DNA of 11,534 nucleotides, taken from assembly GCA_910585805.1 (NCBI GenBank), contig CAJUFB010000112.1, forward strand, positions 1 through 11,534. Reading direction: 5' to 3'. The notes beneath the pieces were generated by a model. It saw only the letters and a list, made by a program, of their open reading frames with translations, did not search any database and was not told the origin of the DNA. Numbering within the stretch: position 1 is the first letter of the stretch; each line of letters starts with the position of its first letter. Both the position numbers and the translations under genes were made by a program. The stretch comes from an uncultured Acetatifactor sp. (GTDB taxonomy: Bacteria > Bacillota > Clostridia > Lachnospirales > Lachnospiraceae). Below, piece by piece: positions 1 to 5,222 of the stretch.

Positions 1-58
1 AATACAATAAAAATTGCTGCAAACTTGTAGCGGTTATTTGTAGACACTTCCTTATTCC
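1..58 (-). repeat. Repeat family B, left-edge copy (terminator block)
   Basis: These 58 bases align without gaps to 9340-9397, with 48 identical positions. On the minus strand the block reads GGAATAAGG, then a hairpin (GCT..AGC arms around CAAGTTTG, at about 12-34), then a T-rich tail. It is therefore a terminator-like sequence at the end of a minus-strand transcript. In the other copy the same block covers the last two codons and stop of the solute-binding protein gene and its terminator. The family-A element begins 19 bases to its right. The repeat may continue beyond the left edge. Confidence 0.6.
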
Positions 59-76
59 CCGACAACCCCAGCATTT

Positions 77-178
77 TATACTGCGCACCGGTTGAATTTG
101 CAGTACAACCCGACTGCAGACCGCCAGCCAGGTATTTCCCCGGAGGCATCACTGTAAATCCTGGCGGTCTGCAGTATA
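77..178 (+). repeat. Repeat family A, copy 1 (102-bp MITE-like element)
   Basis: The element starts TATACTGC and ends GCAGTATA. The inverted partner is at 4647-4748, the same length and 93/102 identical. Its two ends form imperfect terminal inverted repeats of about 28 bp (pattern TATACTGCnnACCGnnnGnATTTnCAGT, 21/28 identical). A perfect internal 15-bp dyad is also present (ACTGCAGACCGCCAG with its complement near the right end), so the transcript could fold strongly. If the outermost TA pairs are target duplications, this resembles Tc1/mariner-IS630-type miniature elements, but that is inference. No transposase is encoded. Short reading frames across it are translations of the repeat, not genes. 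Confidence 0.85.
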
Positions 179-238
179 TCAGCCGTAACCGGAACAAACA
201 GCCCCTTTCCCCAGCCATGTCCGGGACAGGGCTTGCTT

Positions 239-613
239 TCATTCTTCCATATATTCTTCATTTGCAACTTCTGCTAAATGAAATCTTTGACTTTTACTAA
301 ATAAAACAACTGTATCACTGCCGTGAACTTCCGAATGGTAAGCATTATCTTTTGATGGTAAATACTTCACTACCGCATCCACATCCCGGCAATTGCCTGC
401 ACTGAATGATACGATACAACCCGAAAATGTCTTTTTCATTTTTTCCACAATTTCTTCAGACTTTCTATATATACCTCTTTCCACCGATAATCCTCTGGGA
501 TCCGCAAATGCTGATGGAGATATTCGCCCATCCTTCTTCCAGAACATTCCCGGATGGGATGGCGGATAAACAGCACGATACAATCTTTCCGAATCATCAA
601 AAGTATTATCCAT
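239..613 (-). CDS. Hypothetical protein, 124 aa, unknown function
   Basis: I do not recognise a named family. The protein is small and soluble-looking, with no signal peptide or membrane segment. The N-terminal part contains ERLYRAVYPPSHPGMFWKKDG and then SAFADPRGLSVERG, a basic/aromatic stretch that looks like a conserved module. The C-terminal half has VKYLPSKDNAYHSEVHGSD, with one His pair spaced H-x3-H. The ATG at 613 is preferred because GGTGAG lies 8 bases upstream. A GTG at 622 in the same frame would add three residues and has poorer spacing. It follows a 20-codon peptide gene by 29 bases and probably shares its promoter at 744-772. Possible roles such as a toxin or mobile-element accessory protein are not supported by any motif I can see. 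Confidence 0.7.
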   Translation of the reverse strand: MDNTFDDSERLYRAVYPPSHPGMFWKKDGRISPSAFADPRGLSVERGIYRKSEEIVEKMKKTFSGCIVSFSAGNCRDVDAVVKYLPSKDNAYHSEVHGSDTVVLFSKSQRFHLAEVANEEYMEE

Positions 614-642
614 AGAAATCACTCACCACCTTATTTATTCCT

Positions 643-705
643 TCAATGTGGAGTCATTTCCATTTGGATGCTGTCACAGTATGTAAACGAAGAAATATAA
701 GCCAT
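643..705 (-). CDS. Short 20-aa peptide gene with strong ribosome-binding site (possible truncated remnant)
   Basis: An ATG at 705 opens a 20-codon frame beginning MAYISSFTYCDSIQ and ending MTPH before TGA. AGGAGGAG lies 7 bases upstream, one of the strongest Shine-Dalgarno sequences in the window, and a TATAAT-type promoter sits about 40 bases further up. The initiation signals are those of a real gene, but the product is very short. It looks like the N-terminus of a longer protein cut off by an internal deletion. From memory, similar MAYISSF-type N-termini start larger hypothetical proteins in related bacteria, which I cannot verify here. It could also be a leader peptide for the downstream 124-aa gene. 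Confidence 0.5.
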   Translation of the reverse strand: MAYISSFTYCDSIQMEMTPH

Positions 706-743
706 CACTATTCTCCTCCTTCTATGTATATTCAAGTAAATTT

Positions 744-772
744 ATTATACACGTTCTCTTTCAATCCCGCAA
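744..772 (-). promoter_or_regulatory. Promoter for the short peptide / 124-aa protein unit
   Basis: On the minus strand there is a perfect -10 TATAAT (744-749). A 17-base spacer separates it from TTGCGG (767-772), a partial -35 matching TTG only. The predicted start is near 737, giving a leader of about 30 bases ahead of the ATG at 705. Confidence 0.55.
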
Positions 773-805
773 GTTATTATGATACAAACTGTAAGCTTTC
801 CGCCG

Positions 806-839
806 GATTTTCCGTCAAACGAAAAGTTTCCGGAAAATC
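806..839 (-). terminator. Stem-loop immediately after the hydrolase stop codon
   Basis: GATTTTCCG (806-814) and CGGAAAATC (831-839) are perfect complements, with an inner AAAC/GTTT pairing, giving a stem of about 13 bp. It begins at the base after the TGA of the alpha/beta hydrolase. No T-tract follows on the minus strand, so it may be a 3'-end stabilising or processing hairpin rather than a standard intrinsic terminator. Confidence 0.45.
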
Positions 840-1910
840 TCAGCGGCATATATCATAAATAAACTCCGCATTTTTATCCATGGCGCTCCACGCCGTCTTC
901 ATGGGCGACATCTGGAAGACATGCCACATGCCCGGCCAGACATCTATCTTCACGGAGACATTGGCGTCTATAAATGCCTGATGGAGCCGCAGGGAATCGC
1001 TGAGCAGGATTTCGTTTTCCCCCACCTGGATGTATGTGGGCGGAAACCCCTCGAAATTCCCGAACAACGGTGAAATAAAAGCTTCCTCCAGATTCTGTCC
1101 CTCCGCATAGGCTTTCACCATCCTCTCGATATACGGGCGGTCCAGCACCGGGTCCAGTTCCGCTTTCGTCTGAAAAGACTTGCCGGAAGACGTCAAATCG
1201 GTCCAGGGAGACATCAGGACAAGCCCCCTTGGCAGCAGTCGCTTCTCCTCCTTCAGCTTCAGCGCCAGTGCAAGCGCCAGGTTGCCTCCCGCGGAATCTC
1301 CCGTCAGAACCACATCCCTTGCGCCGTACCCCAGCAGCATCAGGTAATTCCACGCCTTCATGGCATCCTCCGTGGCCGCGGGAAAGGGATGCTCCGGTGC
1401 CAGCCGGTAGTCAAAGCAGAATACATCCATGGAGGTGGATTCCGCCAGTTTGGAAGTCAGCGTTCTGGCATAGAGACTGCTTCCCGTGGAGTAGCCGCCT
1501 CCGTGGCAGTGCAGGATAATATATTTCTTCATATGAGCGCGGTTGACGCTGACCCACTCCCCGTACATGCCGTCCACATCCACTTCCCGGTAATTCAGGG
1601 ATTTCGTATTGCTTAAAATCGTCCCTATATAATCCTGGGACTGGCGGTGCTTCTCAATATCCGGATTCTCCACCAGACCGTGGACACGGCGGATCAGGCT
1701 CATCAGATTCTGGCTCTTTTTATCCGCCACTTCAGTCTCTATCTTCTCTATCTCCACCGTTTCGGGGCTTACCGCCGCTGTCTGTACCGTATTGAAATGA
1801 CCGGCTTCCGATCTCAATGCTGCCGTCTTTTCCGGTTTATTTTTCGCTGCTCCAAGCTTTCCCCTGGCCTGTTTTCCGGGTTCAGGCTTTCCGATTCCTA
1901 ATTTTCCCAT
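840..1910 (-). CDS. Alpha/beta hydrolase, HSL-type esterase/lipase family, 356 aa
   Basis: Probable cytoplasmic carboxylesterase of the hormone-sensitive-lipase-like (Abhydrolase_3) group. The oxyanion-hole motif HGGGY is at residues 136-140, the nucleophile elbow GDSAGG at 204-209 (Ser206), and the catalytic His at 330 in GMWHVF. The acid is probably in GENEILLSD at 297-305; Glu300 or Asp305 are candidates, and the exact residue is uncertain. The first 69 or so residues form a low-complexity Lys/Gly/Pro/Glu-rich extension with repeated GKLG that is not part of the fold. The ATG at 1910 has GGGAG 10 bases upstream; an internal Met70 (MSLIRRVHG) is where I would expect shorter homologues to begin. 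It is the last gene of the acyltransferase/membrane-protein set, 243 bases after its neighbour with no obvious terminator between. Substrate unknown; a short-chain or lipid ester is inferred from the context. Confidence 0.88.
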   Translation of the reverse strand: MGKLGIGKPEPGKQARGKLGAAKNKPEKTAALRSEAGHFNTVQTAAVSPETVEIEKIETEVADKKSQNLMSLIRRVHGLVENPDIEKHRQSQDYIGTILSNTKSLNYREVDVDGMYGEWVSVNRAHMKKYIILHCHGGGYSTGSSLYARTLTSKLAESTSMDVFCFDYRLAPEHPFPAATEDAMKAWNYLMLLGYGARDVVLTGDSAGGNLALALALKLKEEKRLLPRGLVLMSPWTDLTSSGKSFQTKAELDPVLDRPYIERMVKAYAEGQNLEEAFISPLFGNFEGFPPTYIQVGENEILLSDSLRLHQAFIDANVSVKIDVWPGMWHVFQMSPMKTAWSAMDKNAEFIYDICR

Positions 1911-2153
1911 CTATGGTCTGCTCCCTATTCTCTCGGCTTTCCGCCCATATCCCCTTGCTATAAGTTTGTCATTTACCCGGCTGCTTCTTTTTCTTTCCTT
2001 CGGCCCGGAATCCCGATCTCACAAGCAGGATACCCTTCACACCTTTAAAACATCCGGGCACGGAGAATAATGCCGTTTAAAAACAGTCTTTCCTTACTAC
2101 AGTATCCTAAACCATTACCGCTTCCATGATCGATCCATACCTGCCGGTCCGGC

Positions 2154-2870
2154 TCAGAAATGCAGCCGTCTGCGCACCTCGTTCCGCAGTCTCCTTCTGG
2201 AAAGCATAGTGATCAATGCAATATCCAGTACGGCGCAAACCATCAAAACCACCGCCGACCAGCTCAGTGCGATCTCCCCTGTCAGATACCAGTCTATCAG
2301 CATCTCCAGCCCCAGGCAGAGCAGCCCTACACTGGTAAACAGATACAGCGACACTGTCAGAAAAGATCTGGGCAGCTTGCAGACACACAGAGTAAACGCC
2401 TCCGCAATAAAAGTCACCAACGCAGTAATCGGCAGTCCCAGACCGAAAAACCATTCCCTGCTGCCAACCTGAAAGGTCAGTATATAGAGGTAAAGTACCA
2501 CAACTATACCATCATACAGCAGCGACACATAGATCGGCTGCTTTGTATAGATCATCACTGGAATCAGCATCACCCACAGAACCGCGCAGGCTCCGATAAC
2601 CGACAGTGACCAGAGCGTCCCCCGAAATACCAGCGCATTCAGGATACCGCAGGTAGCCGCCGTGGCCAGTACCACCATGGACATCAGAAGTCCGAAATCT
2701 TTCTTGTTCGCAGTCTCCACCTGGCTCTTCTCCCTGGGAAAGGGCGGCATGGCAGCCTTGCCCGGAGCCTGTTTTTCCAGCTCCCTGGGATTCCACACCG
2801 GCGTATTGCACAGAGGACATTCCTGCGCCGATGCATCCAGTTCCACCCCGCAATTCACACAATATGACAT
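2154..2870 (-). CDS. Zinc-ribbon, six-helix membrane protein (DUF6320-like), 238 aa
   Basis: The N-terminus carries a zinc-ribbon-type double knuckle: C4-x2-C7 and C18-x2-C21. A Pro/Lys-rich linker (about 25-57) follows, then six hydrophobic segments at roughly 60-82, 86-108, 112-133, 140-162, 168-190 and 200-222. The very basic C-terminus (SRRRLRNEVRRRLHF) is expected on the cytoplasmic side. From recall this matches DUF6320 proteins, which have no known activity. The start at 2870 is chosen because AGGAGG (2876-2881) lies 5 bases upstream and the cysteine knuckle follows at once. An in-frame start further upstream at 2999 would add 43 residues unlike the family. It lies between the acyltransferase (178 bases upstream) and the hydrolase, so it may be the membrane partner, transporter or scaffold of that pathway. 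Confidence 0.85.
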   Translation of the reverse strand: MSYCVNCGVELDASAQECPLCNTPVWNPRELEKQAPGKAAMPPFPREKSQVETANKKDFGLLMSMVVLATAATCGILNALVFRGTLWSLSVIGACAVLWVMLIPVMIYTKQPIYVSLLYDGIVVVLYLYILTFQVGSREWFFGLGLPITALVTFIAEAFTLCVCKLPRSFLTVSLYLFTSVGLLCLGLEMLIDWYLTGEIALSWSAVVLMVCAVLDIALITMLSRRRLRNEVRRRLHF

Positions 2871-2875
2871 GATAA

Positions 2876-2881
2876 CCTCCT
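2876..2881 (-). promoter_or_regulatory. Ribosome-binding site deciding the start of the zinc-ribbon membrane protein
   Basis: AGGAGG on the minus strand, 5 bases before the ATG at 2870. It supports the 238-residue product and argues against the longer reading frame starting at 2999, which has no comparable signal. Confidence 0.8.
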
Positions 2882-2948
2882 GGTTTATACGCAAGACCGC
2901 CTGCATTTCCGATTTTTTTCCGGTTAAGAATACGGATGGCGGCCTTTC

Positions 2949-3044
2949 ATTATATATAAGTGACAGTTTTAAAAGATAAACCGACAGCCCCTTCGACACT
3001 CCTTCATGAGAGAATCCTTCATCCGATTATACTTTCATGAAAGT
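2949..3044 (-). promoter_or_regulatory. Spacer with two candidate -10 boxes and a 14-bp palindrome
   Basis: Between the acyltransferase stop and the membrane-protein start the minus strand has TATAAT at 2949-2954 and again at 3026-3031. The second touches a perfect palindrome, ACTTTCATGAAAGT (3031-3044). No convincing -35 hexamer is visible for either. This could be an internal promoter with an operator, or AT-rich coincidence. Confidence 0.3.
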
Positions 3045-3048
3045 TCCG

Positions 3049-4377
3049 TCAGTCACGGTTACTCTCGATCTTCACATGGATTCCGTCCTTTACCAGCCTG
3101 CGGAAAAAGTATCGCTCCACGTCCGCTTCTATGATGCTGCTGGCAAAGTTGACTGTCAGCACATCTCCGAAGCTGATTATAGCGCAGTTCGTCCTGCGGG
3201 AGAAAGGCTGTCCCATATAAATATCAAAACGCTCAATATAGGCTTTCATCCCCTCCGGAACCTTCAGCGCCCCCATGTTGGTCAGTCCCGCCGAGGAATT
3301 TCTGTCCTGTACCTTCGTATAAAACAGTTTCACCACAAAATCCTTGATAAACAGCGGTACCACACGGATAAATGGATTCCGCTGGGTGGCCGCATTGGTG
3401 GTAATATCGCCCCGCAGCTGCTTCTCGTTGATATAGTACCTCATGTAATTGTGCACCTGCCGCACGATTTCCTCAAAGGTATATTCCCCCAGCCTGGGGT
3501 CAATCCCCGGATAAATCATGGTTATAAAATTCCGCAGCGTAATGGATGGGAAAAACCGTCTTAAATTTACCGGCATAGCGATCTTGACAGGACGCTGGCG
3601 GTTCAGATGCTCTTCATCCTGCTTAATCATCAGGGCATACAGCAGCACCGCGTTTAAATATTCCGTGATGGTAGCGCCGTACTTCTTCGCCGCTGCCATC
3701 ACCTCGGTCACGGACATAATGCCGTCAATAATGTTCAGCGTATAGAAAGGCTCCGCCGTCCCCCGGACCCGGTAAGCCTTTTCCTCCAGCCTGGGCGGGC
3801 ATACCCTTGCATTGGCGTAACGCATATAGGCATCCTCCAGTTCCTCCTCATCCGGCGCCTCCCCGATATCCAGCACAAATCCGCCGTTTTCTATCTCTCC
3901 ATGCCCCAGCAAACGCAGATAAGTGGCGGTCAGCGTCATCAGCACACACATGCCTCCGGTACCGTCCCCCAGGCTGTGATGCGCCTCCAGAGCAATCCTG
4001 CTGCGGAAGTAATACACTCTCACCAGATAGCGGTTATTTGCCTTAAAATACATGGGCTGACATGGATTCTTCACATCCTCCTGCACAAAGGGTCCGGGAC
4101 GGTCATTGGGTTCCAGATAGCGCCAGAACAACCCTTTCCGGATAGCCGCCTTATAGGTGGGAAACCGGGGAAGCGTCATATCCAGAGCCTGCTGAAGCAC
4201 ATCCGGCCGAACCTCCTCCTTCAGCAGCACCGACAGCCTGTACACGGAAGAAAAATCCCTTCTCTGCAGCGTGGGATACACAATGGCTGACAGGTCCAGC
4301 TGATACCAGTCCCTGCGCTGCGCTTTTCCCCTTTTATATTTATTTTCCTTATTCTGCTTATTCCCTGTATTCTCCAT
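3049..4377 (-). CDS. Condensation-domain-like acyltransferase (alcohol O-acetyltransferase family, COG4908-like), 442 aa
   Basis: Belongs to the CoA-dependent acyltransferase / NRPS-condensation superfamily. The diagnostic HHxxxDG motif is present as HHSLGDG at residues 133-139, with His134 the expected catalytic base and Asp138 structural. The C-terminal region contains SFGDVLTVNFASS, consistent with the second half of the fold. Proteins of this type are usually annotated alcohol acetyltransferase or condensation-domain-containing and work alone on small or lipid acceptors. There is no carrier-protein domain here. The start at 4377 is chosen because GGAGAG lies 8 bases upstream; an upstream in-frame ATG at 4419 would add 14 residues inside a repeat remnant. 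The N-terminus is Lys/Asn-rich (about 1-22). It is the first gene after a promoter at 4547-4574 and a structured leader. Donor and acceptor cannot be read from sequence. Confidence 0.85.
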   Translation of the reverse strand: MENTGNKQNKENKYKRGKAQRRDWYQLDLSAIVYPTLQRRDFSSVYRLSVLLKEEVRPDVLQQALDMTLPRFPTYKAAIRKGLFWRYLEPNDRPGPFVQEDVKNPCQPMYFKANNRYLVRVYYFRSRIALEAHHSLGDGTGGMCVLMTLTATYLRLLGHGEIENGGFVLDIGEAPDEEELEDAYMRYANARVCPPRLEEKAYRVRGTAEPFYTLNIIDGIMSVTEVMAAAKKYGATITEYLNAVLLYALMIKQDEEHLNRQRPVKIAMPVNLRRFFPSITLRNFITMIYPGIDPRLGEYTFEEIVRQVHNYMRYYINEKQLRGDITTNAATQRNPFIRVVPLFIKDFVVKLFYTKVQDRNSSAGLTNMGALKVPEGMKAYIERFDIYMGQPFSRRTNCAIISFGDVLTVNFASSIIEADVERYFFRRLVKDGIHVKIESNRD

Positions 4378-4398
4378 ATTGAAAGCTCTCCGGCATAT

Positions 4399-4426
4399 TA
4401 TACTGCACATCGGATCCATTTACAGC
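4399..4426 (+). repeat. Probable solo end of repeat family A
   Basis: TATACTGC followed by ACATCGG and ATTTACAG matches the terminal-repeat pattern of family A at 18 of the 21 positions shared by both ends of the full element. It lies just upstream of the acyltransferase start. No full-length copy follows; only weak resemblance continues to about 4480. Confidence 0.4.
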
Positions 4427-4459
4427 CATGCAAAGCATCTGAAAGCCAGTTGATACTCA

Positions 4460-4523
4460 CGGTCCGAAACATTTGCCGGACCCGGCACAGGCTTCCTGCC
4501 CGCAGGCCAGCCGCCCCGGACCG
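4460..4523 (-). promoter_or_regulatory. GC-rich structured leader of the acyltransferase gene (possible three-way junction)
   Basis: CGGTCCG (4460-4466) and CGGACCG (4517-4523) are perfect 7-base complements enclosing two further hairpins: GCCGG..CCGGC (about 4475-4486) and CCTG..CAGG (about 4495-4506), the latter extendable by GGC/GCC. The whole lies in the roughly 160-nt untranslated leader between the promoter and the acyltransferase start. I do not recognise a known riboswitch class, and there is no T-tract that would make it a terminator. Confidence 0.4.
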
Positions 4524-4546
4524 GAACCGATGAAGACTATTTTACT

Positions 4547-4574
4547 ATTATACACTATCTGTCCATGAATGCAA
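4547..4574 (-). promoter_or_regulatory. Promoter of the acyltransferase / membrane protein / hydrolase set
   Basis: The minus strand has TTGCAT (4569-4574), a 16-base spacer and a perfect TATAAT (4547-4552). The -35 and the spacer length are the same as in the solute-binding protein promoter at 11152-11179. The predicted start near 4540 gives a leader of about 160 nt. Confidence 0.65.
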
Positions 4575-4920
4575 CGAATTTCCGTACTTCTCCACCGCCA
4601 TATCCTGACCCCCGACCTTGTCCCTCAGCCCCTCCCGAAGCCTTTTTATACTGCAGACCGCCAGGATTTACAGTGATGCCTCCGGAAAAGTACTTGGCTG
4701 GCGGCCTGCAGTCGGATTGCACTGCAAATTTAACCGGTGTGCAGTATAGATTGGCTCCCGCCGGTTTGAATTCTATCTGATGAAGCTTATGGGCGCGGGT
4801 TACACTCCACATAGCTATTGTTGCGGAATTCGCTCCGGTGATTATTGTGATGGGAAAGACCTGCATTTGACATTCCTGCCCCTCTACAGCAAAAACAGAG
4901 AAAAGGAATCATAACAGCGA
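4575..4920. other. Gene-free stretch holding repeat family A copy 2
   Basis: Apart from the 102-bp repeat (4647-4748) I see no gene here. Short open frames exist on both strands but have no ribosome-binding site and cross the repeat. A 30-odd-codon minus-strand tail ending at about 4550 (…QDMAVEKYGNSLHSWTDSV) has natural-looking composition and could be a gene end cut off by the repeat; this is weak. Confidence 0.5.
4647..4748 (-). repeat. Repeat family A, copy 2 (102-bp MITE-like element, inverted)
   Basis: Reverse complement of copy 1 with no gaps: 93 of 102 bases identical, and all nine differences are transitions. The last 35 bases of the element (its right end) are identical in both copies. 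Ends are TATACTGC and GCAGTATA. It lies between the acyltransferase promoter and the tRNA-Leu terminators, so it interrupts no recognisable gene. Confidence 0.85.
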
Positions 4921-4964
4921 AAAAGTTCCGACGCACTGATGATTTTCTCAGCAGACTCGGAACT
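4921..4964 (-). terminator. Second intrinsic terminator downstream of tRNA-Leu
   Basis: The arms GTTCCGA (4926-4932) and TCGGAAC (4958-4964), with an inner CTGA/TCAG pairing, are followed on the minus strand by TTTTT (4921-4925). It sits just beyond the first tRNA terminator and looks like a backup, or the end of a lost minus-strand gene. Confidence 0.65.
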
Positions 4965-4980
4965 CCATACATTGCATACC

Positions 4981-5018
4981 AAAAAACACGAGGCATGAAC
5001 CAACTCAGTTCTGCCTCG
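4981..5018 (-). terminator. Intrinsic terminator of tRNA-Leu
   Basis: CGAGGCA (4989-4995) pairs with TGCCTCG (5012-5018), extended by GAAC/GTTC after a one-base bulge. TTTTTT (4981-4986) follows on the minus strand. It begins 9 bases after the mature tRNA 3' end. Confidence 0.85.
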
Positions 5019-5026
5019 CGTCATCA

Positions 5027-5110
5027 TGCAGGAAAAGAGACTTGAACTCTCATGGTATTGCTACCACACGGACCTGAACCGTGCGCGTCTGCCAATTCCG
5101 CCATTCCTGC
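5027..5110 (-). tRNA. trnL-CAG: tRNA-Leu (anticodon CAG)
   Basis: This 84-nt leucine tRNA has the class II long variable arm. The acceptor stem is GCAGGAA with TTCCTGC and discriminator A, the usual leucine discriminator. The D-arm contains the AATTGGCAGA loop. The anticodon stem CACGG/CCGTG encloses TTCAGGT, giving anticodon CAG (reads CUG). The variable arm is TGGTAGCAATACCA and the T-loop is TTCAAGT. CCA is not encoded, because TGA follows the discriminator. It is transcribed alone from its own promoter and closed by stacked terminators. Confidence 0.95.
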
Positions 5111-5130
5111 GTTCCCTACGAACAATATGT

Positions 5131-5190
5131 ATTCTATACCATTCTATTCCAAAAGTCAACACCTTTTTTAAAATTTTTTAATTTTTTTTA
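5131..5190 (-). promoter_or_regulatory. Promoter of tRNA-Leu with A-tract upstream element
   Basis: The minus strand has TTGACT (5154-5159), a 17-base spacer and TAGAAT (5131-5136). Immediately upstream, 5161-5190 is almost pure A/T with A-tracts, which looks like an UP element typical of strong stable-RNA promoters. The predicted start is about 15 bases before the mature 5' end. Confidence 0.85.
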
Positions 5191-5222
5191 GCAGAAGCCT
5201 GAAAGCCGTCCTGCGCCCCCCC

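Noticed and set aside
76..267. 63-codon minus-strand open frame across the first repeat
   Set aside because: It is a translation of family A with no ribosome-binding site. The second copy is read in another frame, so no protein is conserved.
2871..2999. 43-residue N-terminal extension of the zinc-ribbon membrane protein
   Set aside because: The internal ATG at 2870 has an ideal AGGAGG, and the cysteine knuckle begins right after it. The upstream part covers that ribosome-binding site.
3037..3564. 175-codon plus-strand frame
   Set aside because: Lies antisense to the acyltransferase, has His/Gln/Pro-biased composition, and lacks a ribosome-binding site and recognisable domain.
4397..4402. 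TATAAT as the acyltransferase promoter -10
   Set aside because: The transcript would start inside the ribosome-binding site at 4386-4391, and no -35 is present. The word belongs to the repeat remnant.
4565..4780. 71-codon plus-strand open frame across the second repeat
   Set aside because: Proline-rich translation of the repeat and of the region antisense to the promoter. No start signals.
5161..5190. T-rich plus-strand tract as a terminator
   Set aside because: No hairpin precedes it on the plus strand. It fits better as an A-tract UP element for the minus-strand tRNA promoter.
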